DNA of 64,000 bases from Sclerodactyla briareus (lineage: Eukaryota > Echinodermata > Holothuroidea > Dendrochirotida > Sclerodactylidae): assembly GCA_026419785.1 (NCBI GenBank), contig JAODTK010005749.1, forward strand, positions 1 through 64,000. The letters run 5' to 3'. Made by a program: the position numbers and the translations under genes. The stretch's first letter is position 1; every line of letters begins with the position of its first letter. This document shows positions 22,632 to 33,744 of the stretch, one piece after another. Under the pieces are notes generated by a model, which was given only the letters and a program-made list of their open reading frames with translations, was not told the DNA's origin and did no database searches.

Positions 22632-23354
22632 ATTCGTATGATCATTGAGATCTGACTGTGATGATCTCTGTATGATACATGAGATCTGGACGGTGATGTT
22701 CTCTGTATGATCCATGACATCCTGGATGTTGATGTCTCTGGATTATCCAGGAGATCTGGATGTGATAATCTCTGTATGGACCATGAGAGCTGGGGCTGTT
22801 GATGATTCTGTAGAGCCATGCGATCTGGAGGTGTTGATGGTCTCTGTCGTATGATCCATGAGATCGGACTGTTGATGATCTCTGTATGATCGATGAGATC
22901 TGGACTGGTTAATGATCTATGTATGACCATGAGATCTGGACTGTTGATGTCTCGGGAGGATGATCCATGAGATCTAGACTGTTGATGATCTCTGTAGGAT
23001 CCATGAGATTCGGGACTGTTGATGTCTCTGTATGATCAATGAGGATCTGACTGTTGAGGATCTGGGTATGATCAATGAGATCTGGACTGTTGATGATCTC
23101 TGTATGATCCTTGAGATCTGGACTGTGGATGATCTCTGTATGATCCTTGAGATCTGGGTGTTTGCGATTTGTATGACCCATGAGATTGACTGTTGATGAT
23201 CTAGGTAAGTCCGAGATCTGGACTGTTTATGATCTCTGTAAGATCCATGAGAAACATTGGAACTGTTGATGTCTCTGTATGATCCATGAGATTTGGGCTG
23301 TTGCGTCTTCTGTAGGACCCATGAGATCTGGCTGTTGATGATCATATAGTATCA

Positions 23355-23522
23355 GGGTTCAACTTAACGATTAGCATCGCAGTTTGCTAGCCAAATTGGC
23401 ATAATTGCTAATTCATATTCAGCAATGATTAGCATTTGTGACTAGGCAACACACACTAAGGCTTGGGAAGTCTGCCTTTTCATTGAAGAGTGTAATCGAA
23501 AACGAATCACTAAATTGAACCC
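23355..23522 (+). mobile_element. MITE-like insert, copy 2
   Basis: Second copy of the ~170-bp insert, beginning GGGTTCAACTTAACGATTAG and ending AATCACTAAATTGAACCC. It is 897 bases after copy 1. The terminal symmetry is clearest here: the complement of the end reads GGGTTCAATTTAGTGATT. Confidence 0.6.
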
Positions 23523-24065
23523 AGTCTGTATGATCAATGAGATCTGGACTGTTGATGATTCTGTATGACCACAGAGATCTGGACTGTTGATGATCTTTTT
23601 ATGATCCATGAGATATGACTGTTGAGTCTCTGTATTATCCATGAGATCTGGACTGGTGATACATCTCTGTATGATCCATGACATCTGGGATGTGATGAGC
23701 TCTGTATGATCAATGAGATTGACTGTTGATGTTCTATGTCGTATGATCCATGGAGGACCTTGACTGGTTGATGATCTCTGTTATGGATCCATGGATCTGG
23801 ACTGTTGATATTATGTAGGACCCATGAGATCTGGACTGTGAGTCTCTGTAATAGAGCATGAGATCTAGACTGTTGATCATCTCGGTATGATCCATGAGAT
23901 CTGGACTGTTGATGTTCTTAGATCCATGAGATCAATGTTGATGATCTCTGTATGATCCAAGAGATCTGGACTGTTGATGATCTTTTTATGATCCATGAGG
24001 ATTTGGGCTAGTGACGATCTCTGTAAGATCCATGAGTTCTGGACTGTTGATGATCTCTGTATGCA

Positions 24066-24233
24066 GGTTCAACTTAACTGGCTTAGCATAGCAGGTTGCT
24101 AGCCAAATTGCGCAGGATGCTAACATATCCACAATTGATAGCATTTTGGGAATAGGCAACACACACTTATTGGCTGGGAAGTCTGCCATTTTCAATGAAG
24201 AGTGATACATCAAAACGAATCACTAACTAACCC
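24066..24233 (+). mobile_element. MITE-like insert, copy 3
   Basis: Third copy, starting GGTTCAACTTAACTGGCTTAG and ending near CACTAACTAACCC. It lies 711 bases after copy 2. Its end is slightly eroded. Confidence 0.55.
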
Positions 24234-24965
24234 ATCTGTATGATCCATGAGATCTGGAATGTTGATGATCTCTGTATGCTCCATGAGATCTGGACTGTTG
24301 ATATCTCTGTTGATCCATGACATCTGGACTGTTGATGTCTCGTATTATCCATGAGATCTGGACTGTGATAATATCTGGTTATGTGATCCATGAGATCTGG
24401 ATGTTGATGACTCTGTATGATCCATGAGATATGGAAGGTTTTGATGGTCTCTGTCGTATGATCAATGAGATCTGGACTGTTGAAGATCTCTGTATGAATC
24501 CATGAGATCTGACTGTTGATGAATCTATGGTATGACCCATGAGATCTGGACTGTTGAGGGTCTCGGTGTTATGTCCATGAGATCTCGACTGTGATGATCT
24601 CTGTATGATCCAGTGAGATCTGGACTGTTGCGTCTCTGGATGATCAATGAGATCTGGCTGTGAGGATCTCTGTATATCCATGAGATCTGTGAATTTTGAT
24701 GATCCTCTGTAGATATCCATGAGATCTGGACTGTGATTGATATCTGTTTGATCCATTGATGAGATTTGGGCTGTTACGATCTTGTATGACCCATGAGATT
24801 GGACTTGTTGAGGATCTCTGTAAGATCCTGAGATATGGACTGTTGATGATCTCTGTAAGATCCATGAGATCTGGACTGTGGATGATCTCTGTATGATCCA
24901 TGAGATGGGTGTTGGCGATCTCTGTGTATGACCCATGGATTCTGGACTGTGATGATCTCGATGCA

Positions 24966-25137
24966 GCGGTTCCAAATAATGGAGTGCTAGCAGTTTGACT
25001 AGCCCAAATTGCATAAATTGCTATCATATACACAATTGATTAGCCATTTTGTGGATAGGCAACACACACTAAGGCTTGGGAAGTCTGCCATTTTCATTGA
25101 AGAGTGCTAATCGAAAACGAAATAACTAAAGTGAACA
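24966..25137 (+). mobile_element. MITE-like insert, copy 4
   Basis: Fourth copy, with a damaged start (GCGGTTCCAAATAATGGA) and an end near AACTAAAGTGAAC. It lies 900 bases after copy 3, repeating the copy 1 to copy 2 spacing. Confidence 0.5.
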
Positions 25138-25681
25138 CTTCTGAGGATCCTGAGATTGGAATGTTGATGATCTCTGTATGATCCAAGAGATATGGACTGT
25201 TGATGATCTCTGTAGGATCCATGAGATCTGGACTGTTGATGTTCGGTAATCATGAGATCTGGGAGCTGTTGTAATCTCTAGTCTGATCCATGAGATCTGG
25301 ATGTTGATTATCTCTGGATGATCAATGAGGATTGGACTGTTGATGTCTCTGTAGTATGATCAATGAGATCTGGACTGTTGATTATCTCTGTATGATCCAT
25401 GGGATCTGGACGTTATTATCTATTTATGACGCCATGAGATCTGGACTGTTGATGTCTCTCTTCATATGATCCATGAATCTAACTGTTTGGTCTCTGTATG
25501 ATCCATGATATCTGGACTTTTTGTCTCCTGTATGATGCCATGCGATCTGGACTGTTGATAGCCGTATGATGCCATGAGATCTGGCTGTTGCTGATATCTT
25601 ATATGATCCATGAGTATTTGGGTCTGTTGACGTCTCTGTATGCGCCTAAGAGATCTTGGACTGTTGATGATCTCTGTATGC

Positions 25682-25866
25682 AGGTCTTCAACTTAACTGG
25701 ATTCCATAGGCATTTGGCTACCAATTGGCATCGATTGCTAACATATCCATCATTGACGAGTCATATTTTGTCAATAGGGGTGGGCAACACACACTAAGGC
25801 TTGGGATGTCTGCCTCTTCATTGAATAGTGTTCTACATCAAAAACGAATCACTAAATTGGAACGAA
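25682..25866 (+). mobile_element. MITE-like insert, copy 5
   Basis: Fifth copy, starting AGGTCTTCAACTTAACTGG and ending near AATCACTAAATTGGAAC. It lies 716 bases after copy 4, repeating the copy 2 to copy 3 spacing. The satellite fades out about 90 bases beyond it. Confidence 0.5.
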
Positions 25867-25956
25867 CAGGCAATGCAACCTTTCTTGTATGATCCTAGAT
25901 ATCTGGCTGGATGATGGCCTGAGCTCTGGTCTGTTGATGATCGTCTGTATGATCGT

Positions 25957-28492
25957 TATTCATGTACTTTAAGTCTTTAGAATTAAACATCTTAAGGATT
26001 GTTGGTGCTATTAGTCCAGCATGGTACGTACGAAGAATTGGATTGATTTATTTCGAATATCAGTTTTACCAAGCATTTCCTCATTCTTCTGTCAAATCTT
26101 TTTAATCTACAGGATGCTCTGGATTTGCGCACTGGCCTTTACTGAAGTTCTTTCGCTGTCATTCATTAAAAAAAGAGAAGGCTAGGAATTTGAAAAATAT
26201 ATACCTTCCATGTATGGATAATGTGCTCTCAATGTGCGACAATCAAACGTGGCTCTATAGAATTTTGTATTATATTAGCAGATCGCACTCAGTTTTAGCT
26301 TTCCAGATCATGATCCCTATGACATCACTCGGAGGGGCATATTTCTCTGATGGAATGGTTCTCTAACTTGGCTTGGCAAATAAAAAAGAATGACTTAATG
26401 AACTTGTCAATAATGATCAGGTTCACATATTGAACTGCCCTCTGAAAGAGAGGTTGGCTGCGACTCGGCTGGGCAAGACGGGCAAGAGAAGCTAAACAAC
26501 GCGCCTATCAGGCCACATATTTTGGATCCAGAGGCGTTCAACCCTAATCCGTCGGGTGGTCCGTAGGCGGTTGAAATGAAGGACCCTACCAGGGGTCTCA
26601 ATCTGGGGTGGGGCCTACTTCCTGAACATTGGCATCCTGGACAACAATCGGCCATGGAGTTTATATATTAACTGGTGGACATAAGACTGGTATTGGTGCC
26701 ATGTTCAAAGTCCCATCAGAGGACCACAAACGCAAAGGGAGGAGGCATCCTAATGGGTGATAACATCGTTAGAAGACACATCCAGTTTGTGCACACTCTA
26801 TCTGTGAATTTCTCATACCATTTGCCCAACGACATACCTTTGTTTGCTTCATAGTGATGATAATATGTAATTGTGACGATTCTGGAACATCTCAGTGAGT
26901 GTACCCTGTTTCAGTAACCATAAAATTTCTTGGCGGAATCTTTCCAGACCATTATCGTATTAGAGGGCTTCTGTTCAATGCAATTTCTATCCAATCCAAA
27001 AAACTGTTGACCCCACCATAATAATCATATTCCTTCTGTCAAAACTACCACTTGTCTCGGAAAAACGATTAACTGTAACCTTGCTTAGTCACCGCATACG
27101 ACTTAATACCTGTAATTTTTGGCTATCATTGTATTGAAATATCTCTGAGATTTTAACATTTTCATGGAATAGCTCACTTTACCCTCTAATGACCTTTGAC
27201 CTACATTTATTTTATCCCTCTCTCCCTAAATGATCTACACTAGGAACCATTGTCTTCATGTTGTATGGTTATTTGTTGGTTCCAAATTGGTGGAATGCCC
27301 TTTAACTACTACACATGTCTTAGTTCCGTTACATACCCCTCAATTTTGGTTAGTTTTGTTTACTTGTTTGTTCTTTCAACTTTGATATTGTCTATACTAC
27401 GAGGTAGTTTACAATTTTACTCATTTTCTGTCCATTATTACACTAATCGGACTGGGCAAAATAGTTGTATAAAAATTAAAAATTTTGCTATATGTACAGG
27501 TATGAGGTAAGGGGAAAAATAAGGAAATTTTGTTAGTTTCGTTACATAATTCCAGGTGGTCTGAATTTGTTCCTTAGCCCTAGTGTACCTCACATACAAT
27601 AGAATTTTTGTTGTGGATCCTAAGCAGTACCTAATTCGACAGGATAATATGTGTTTAAGTTGCTCAATTGTGTTTTGAATAACAACACTGAACTGCTATG
27701 CATGGTCCTTTTAGACACATGTTCTATCCCGAAGTAGCGTTTTTGTTAGTTTAATACAAAAATTGTAAACAAATCCCATTTGGTATGAAACATTGAGGAA
27801 TTTGAATTTGAATTGTCTATTACACAATGGTGTACTTTGTAAAGTCAACATGCATAGTTTTAAAATTTAGTGCCCTGAGCTGTTTTAGCTTGGAATAGCT
27901 TTTTTTTTCAATAATGAAAAGCCAAAATATTTGTTCAACTGTGTTTGCTTTCAAGTATTAGAATCATTTCACCCACACAAAAGATTGGGTATATATGGCT
28001 CGGACAAATGTGCGATTGCGGTTTTTGCAGCGCAATTTTTTTTGGGGTGGGGGGGGGGTAATTTTGGGTTTTCAAAAAAAAACATGAAAAAACAATAGAT
28101 GTTCATTTGGGGAAACCCTCAAATAATTTATATGGTTAACTACTAATCTTAAGCTGTGCTTACTTGGTGCACGGATCCCGCAACCTGTGAGTCGTAACGG
28201 AACATATGCTGCCCATAAACATCCACGTAGATGCATGCAAACATCTTATCCAAATTCCAACTCCAAATAAAATCGAAAAAACACAGGAAGCTAGCTTTTT
28301 TCAATCTGCCCGCAGATTGCGGAAAGAACGTAACATTAATAATTTGTTCCGCGATTCACGGGGTGTGATTTCCCGATTCATGCGCCCATAAACCGCTCAT
28401 TGAAATACACGAAAGAACTCTTTCCCTCCCTAAATAGCCATGAGAACAATTTTCCATCTCGAATTGCAAGGAGGAATTCTAGAAAAGGAGTG
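25957..28492. other. Spacer DNA without recognised gene
   Basis: AT-rich sequence. A minus-strand open stretch at 26407-26655 starts with ATGGCCGATTG and is the only GC-richer patch, but it shows no known motif. A ten-base G run lies at 28049-28058. Confidence 0.4.
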
Positions 28493-28537
28493 TTTTTTTT
28501 TACCCCAGCAAATCACCATTTTCGGGGTAAAAAAAAA
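28493..28537. repeat. Hairpin with 14-bp perfect arms
   Basis: TTTTTTTTTACCCC at 28493-28506 is exactly complementary to GGGGTAAAAAAAAA at 28524-28537, with a 17-base loop. A further GCTGGGGGTAAAAAC follows at 28541-28555 and could pair with the left arm instead. A related hairpin in the opposite orientation lies at 29043-29094. Confidence 0.75.
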
Positions 28538-29042
28538 CATGCTGGGGGTAAAAACAAGTCCACACTCTTAAAACATCATACTACCAAAGAAAATGTACCA
28601 AACTACTAGGCATAAATGTCAATACATTTCATTTCAAGAATACCCTATTTGGCATTTTCAATGGAGATTTATATCAATAAACCCATTCTCAAACGATTAA
28701 CTTGGGGAAAGGAGGCCCACCTCCCTAGACTGGTCAAGCAGGATTCCATCAAGACTGTTTGATATACTGTATATTTCCCTCCAAAAAATAATGACCATGT
28801 TTCATGAGTTTTTTATGTCAGTATGACCACCCAAATTGGAATGTATACATACATCTATTGTTTTAGGATATAACACTAGGCTCAGAATAGCATCCTACTG
28901 GTTAAGGCAGCAGGCAACAGTAGTCATAAAATAAGTTATGTAATGTGGTATGATATCAAGTTAAGGATAGATATACTCACTATGTCAATCATATAGCAAT
29001 TCCAACATTCTGTGCTGAATAAAAATCATTTTTGAGAAAAAA
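28538..29042. other. Spacer between the two hairpins
   Basis: AT-rich sequence with no reading frame of note. It could be the body of one element bounded by the hairpins, but no flanking target duplication was seen. Confidence 0.35.
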
Positions 29043-29094
29043 GGACTTTTTTTTTTACCCCAAATGGCAACAAACGCTGGGGTAAAAAATGTCC
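29043..29094. repeat. Second hairpin of the same family, inverted
   Basis: GGAC, a T run and ACCCCA at 29043-29062 pair with TGGGGT, an A run and GTCC at 29078-29094. Read on the minus strand it matches the hairpin at 28493-28537 through ACCCCAGC, CCATTT and GGGGTAAAAAAAAA. The two are therefore copies in inverted orientation, about 550 bases apart. Confidence 0.7.
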
Positions 29095-29169
29095 ACATCA
29101 TTCGAGAAAACCAGGAGAATGTGAGGGGTAATTACATTGTGATTTCATGTAGGTCAACAAACTTTCCCA

Positions 29170-29900
29170 TCATACCGCATAAAAAACAATCACCTTTCTC
29201 TCATCATCTCCACTCCTGCTGAGGTTACTTCTGGTGTCCCACAGGGATCTGTCCTGGGCCCATCCTTTTCCTGGCATATATGATGATATTGATAAGGCTG
29301 CTCTTCCGAAGTTCGTTTGTTTTGCTAAGGACTGTGTGTGTTATCAGGTTATTGAGAACACTGATCAATGCAATCAACATCAAGCTGATATCACAAAACT
29401 TGGGATGATGGGCGGACAGATGGGGCATGAGATTCAGGGCATGTAAAGTGTAATTAGTCTATTCCAGGAAACGGATTCCCACTCATATTATATTGGGCTT
29501 GAATGAGTTCAACTTACTGAGTCAATGCAAACATATTTGGGGGTTTTGATCACTCAAGATATGAAACTGGGAAGACATATTCAGGTGTCGGCATAAGGGA
29601 AACAAAATTATGGGTGTTCTCTACAAAAATTCTTCTTTTGTCCAGATGTGAAAACTGGCCATATACCAAGTCTTCTTAGACCTGTGGTGGGAAGATGCAA
29701 CATGTTGGACCCCACCACCAATGTATTTTGGAAGATAGTCGTCATGAGGCGATTTAGAGGAGAGCGCCGGTTTGTGCGTCAGGACTATTCAGAGAGCATG
29801 GGTACCGTCAATCTTTCCAATGACCTTGATGCTAGTCCCGCTTCTGAGGGTGAAAACACAACAGGACTCATTCTTTTTTGCCAAGGGAATTTATAGCAGG
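29170..29900 (+). pseudogene. LINE reverse transcriptase fragment (palm to C-terminus)
   Basis: Begins inside the palm with TSGVPQGSVLGP near 29230, the block that precedes the active site in Jockey-superfamily non-LTR retrotransposons. The active-site box FADD appears as FAKDC at 29321-29335. The thumb follows in another frame (YLGVLITQDMKLGRHIQ near 29535), and then the C-terminal block WDPTT..(E).V.RR..RFV..DY with RRFVRQDYSESMGTV near 29765. At least three frame changes and stops make it a fossil. No 5' end, endonuclease or poly-A tail is seen. The clade cannot be fixed beyond CR1/Jockey-like. Confidence 0.75.
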
Positions 29901-32900
29901 CAGATATCCAGTCTACCATTGTCTCCGGCTCCAGGTTCTTCGTAGAAGTTTAGAAGTTGGCATATGCATGATATGCACTATTGTCAGTTTGATGCTCGAC
30001 GAAACTGTTGCAAGTATAGTTCATGCCAAATACCTATCGTTGACTGGAATAGTATTTCTGTCGTATCTTCTGTATATCTGAACTGTGTGTTCAGTTAAGC
30101 TATTGCTCTCTTAGTTAGTAAGAATATTAGGGCTTTATTTTTGTATCTCAACGCATTCTTGGTGAAAAAAATTCTGTTGTTCATGTGTCACTGTATCCAG
30201 ACAAAGAGAAGAAGGAAGAGTTCAATATTTTATCGTAGGGTGATAACGTTTGTGACAGTGCTTCAAACCCTCAAGATTTGATATTTCAGAATAGGGGAAA
30301 ATCAGCGGGGTGGAAGTAGCAGTTCAGGGTTGGTTGATTTGATCACGTTGATTGAATCACTATTCAATCGCAAAATATACAAGGCAGAATGATTTTTAAC
30401 ACATGTAGGTATCCCTCCTCTAAACATTCAAAAAATCAACAGCATTTCGAATTTCACAGGAATTAGGTTACACGCTCCCAAATCACAAGTTTTATAAGCT
30501 TTTCGGCTGGATTCAATGCTCTGATGGAAGGGGAAAATTCTATGCTTTCGCACGTTATGCCATGGTCTTTCATAAGAGCATATTAATTATTATGGAGAAA
30601 AGGGCAGTATAGCCATACTGTCCCCAAAATAGGCCTAACCTAATACTGTATGAATGATAGCAGTAATCTTTTCATTCAAAATGTTGCCATTAGCCACCAC
30701 AGTAGTAATATTTCTGAAATATATGAGCTGACTGATTATTATCTATGTTCCAAAACAATGATTCACAAGAGTCTACAAATTTAGTATATTTGAGTTCAAT
30801 TGTTGCACTATGCTTTCGGGCCATGAAGCAAGCACCATCCAAAAAAACTTTCAAGAAAACTATCCGGAAATGAAAAAGTATTACCGGTAGGTAAACCTCA
30901 ATTAAACCTCAGTGAACCTAATGATGGGTGGCATGGGTTTCATATTCCACTTCCCATAATTTTCATCGATTTGATGTATATCTGTGTGTAGATATGGTGA
31001 CAAATTAGTGGACATCGATATCACACAACTGGTCTTAAATTTCGGAAGATTCTCAAATTCTAAGTTAAAATTAGGACCCAAGGGGGGCCATCCAGGTGGA
31101 TACAAAACCAAAGACCACCAATGGACCATGTTGGCCATGTATATGGTTTACTCTGACACTGCATGGTCCTGATAGGTGCAGTGTCTATGATGCAAGTGTT
31201 ATGTGCTGAATATTCAAAGGAAGTTCAAGCCTCAGAGCCTTCAAATACCCAGATTGCGAAGTGCTCGTAGTGTATACGGGTTATATGTCAGTGGGTATGG
31301 CCATTTTACCAAGGTTTAGGGAACATTTGAGACCAAGTGAGAATGTGGGAATGTGAAAAAATTAACAAAATTAACTTACCAAAATTCAATGTCTTTGATC
31401 AACTGAATATTTCGCTATGAGGTTGGTTGAGTATGATACTATTTAATGTTTGTTTGTTGAAATTTTTGGACAAAAGCTATCGATTCCATCTTGACTGAAT
31501 ATGACACTGAAGGTTGTCAAATTACTGGGCAGAGGGGTCCGATACTGAACACCTTACCCTAGGCCTAATCCTAATCTCATTCAGGTGATAATGATGGGTA
31601 TACATTATGCAATCAAGCCCCCGGAGTTCATGTTCTTGTTCAATTCAAATACTCCAATGTGGCCCTAACAGCATTCGATTGGGGGAGGAGAGTGGGGAGA
31701 GAGAAACTATTGTTGTTCCGGCGGGCACAGTTGGAATTGCCCTCTGGAGTCCGTTTTCATTATCCAAATGGGCTATGTCTGGGGGGGGAGCTGTTCCACC
31801 TGGGGAAATGGTTATTGGGAAGTATGAGTTGCCAGCGAGCACCAAACATTGAGGTACTATGTTTGAAACGAGTGAGTGTTAGATCTAGTACGACTAGTGT
31901 GTGGAACAAAAATGTTTTGAGAAGGAACTAAAGTTTGTCATGGATGATTTTATGACACGTATAAAGAATCAGTAATGATACGTCTACATTCAAGCGAGGG
32001 CCAACCCAACCGTTTTTTGACATAATGTCGTAGACTGTCAGAGCTTTTGGACGGGCCAGTGACAACAACCTGCCAGCCCTCTAGGATGGATTATCTCAAG
32101 TTAGCCCAAATGCATTGAGAGAGGCTATTTTGTGGAAAGGCTAATGACAGATCCAAATCTTATCATTCCACATAAATCCTGAAAGTCGCCCAAACTACCC
32201 CAACACTCTAACCCTAAACCCACTCCTGGAACACTAATCTCAATACACCCGGTACAGTACACATGGTTATATCACGAATCATGCCAAAAATTAGTTGTAG
32301 GGATCCGATTGAAGATGAGATTAGGGGTAGTGTGGGTAAGGCTTAGGTGACAATAAGCTTGAGATTACATATAACCAACCCTAAACTTGGCCTAGGCCTA
32401 CCTAGTACGTATCAGACGAAATTTTACTGTAGCACACTTCCCATTGAGGGTTTTTTGACCGAAATCCGTCACCTCATGCCTCCAACTTCTCCCTCGATTA
32501 CACAGCCTCGATAACTTTTAAAAAACATCATTCAAGAACATTCTAATCCAAAACAATATGAAATTTTAATAGTTATGGAGTTGATATTTACAAGCTAAAT
32601 TTTTACTGTAATAATTGGTGAAAATCAACATTGTTTTTTTCCAGCCTGTCTTGTTTTGAAAACATAGTTTTGTAAAACAAAGTGTTGCCACTCAGGGTCA
32701 TTTGGCGATCCTTTATTCTATGGGCACAGCAAGATTTCCATATGAATTTCATGATTTTACATAACTTAAGAGTGGCACCGCGAACAACAACTTTGTGAAG
32801 TGTCTGATCAATTGTGATCAATGAAGTTTAAGAGGAGTACTGACTGATTCGGGTTGTTGTAGTGCGAGTGCGTATATTATCACATAGGACTAGATGCCAT

Positions 32901-33216
32901 AGGGAACACAACGCATGCTTGCAGTCAGTTTACGGCCATATGAATAAACTGTGGGGGTGCAGTGCTGTCTGATGTATGTGTTGGGCGATACGTAATGGAT
33001 TAGCATTGACGCGTGAGGGGTAAATATTTGGTAATTCTCCTCTGCCAAAGACCAAATATGGGGAATGATAAAGTTCTAAACCTTTTCTGAAACTACAATA
33101 ATTGTCTTTTGGGTATATCAATTGGGATGCAAGTTGTCAGAAACTGAAGTTGAAATAGAAAGTTGGCAACTTAGCAGCTTTTAGCCGAAAAAAACAGCCT
33201 AGGCTCAAGTTGTGAA
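29901..33216. other. Spacer DNA without recognised gene
   Basis: AT-rich, with scattered AGGCCTA and CCTAACCCTA-like words near 32200-32410. Short open stretches near 31640-31930 have no known motif. Confidence 0.4.
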
Positions 33217-33249
33217 CGCAGGCTTTAGTACAGGTTACTAAAGCCTGCG
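33217..33249. repeat. Perfect 14-bp hairpin
   Basis: CGCAGGCTTTAGTA at 33217-33230 is exactly complementary to TACTAAAGCCTGCG at 33236-33249, with a 5-base loop CAGGT. No poly-T follows and no gene is adjacent, so a terminator role is not suggested. Confidence 0.85.
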
Positions 33250-33744
33250 AGCGCAGGGCTAGGCCTACCCCTAATATTAATAATAATGGTTATACATATA
33301 TGCAAGCATACTAATTTTATACAATACACTCAGGTACACATCCTGACAGGGGTAGACATATGCAATTATACGGCCTAGGCAGCCTACCCCCCAACTCAAA
33401 CGCAATTTGTTAGTGGAACTGCTACACACGATAAAGTTATAAACTCTACAATTCTAGGATACGCCTAATGTTAACGAGACGCATAAACGCTAGGCCCTAA
33501 ATTTATGTTAGTCAATAGTTATTTTTATCGGATAACACAGATTGTAGATCTGAATCACATTGTGAAACCACACCAAATCCTCCCCAAATCAGCATCCTTG
33601 CCACTAACTGCAAAGGCACATGGCCCTCCTGCCTCTGTGGTCAAAATAGTCGGGAAACTGCAGAGCGGAGTACATGATTCGCTGGCCTTAACCGTCAACC
33701 AAGGTTTTATCACACTCCAAGCACGTTAGTAAAATAGCCCCCTA

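Larger units (their letters stand above)
21941..25956 (+). repeat. 36-bp satellite with higher-order structure
   Basis: The unit is GATGATCTCTGTATGATCCA followed by TGAGATCTGGACTGTT. The first ~500 bases are nearly perfect; later copies carry many one-base gaps. Five copies of a ~170-bp inverted-repeat-bounded element interrupt the array at alternating spacings of about 900 and 714 bases. Because 36 is a multiple of three, long frames stay open on both strands (for example 110 codons plus at 21931-22263 and 170 codons minus at 21841-22353). They encode a 12-residue repeat with no known motif and close wherever a copy has a gap. Confidence 0.95.

Noticed and set aside
21941-25956. CRISPR-like array
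   Set aside because: The 36-bp units are contiguous with no unique spacers, and the long inserts are copies of each other. The setting is eukaryotic.
26407-26655. 82-codon minus-strand frame as the first exon of the kelch gene
   Set aside because: It has an ATG and is GC-richer than its surroundings, but it has no kelch-related sequence, no decisive donor, and lies beyond the 4-kb satellite.
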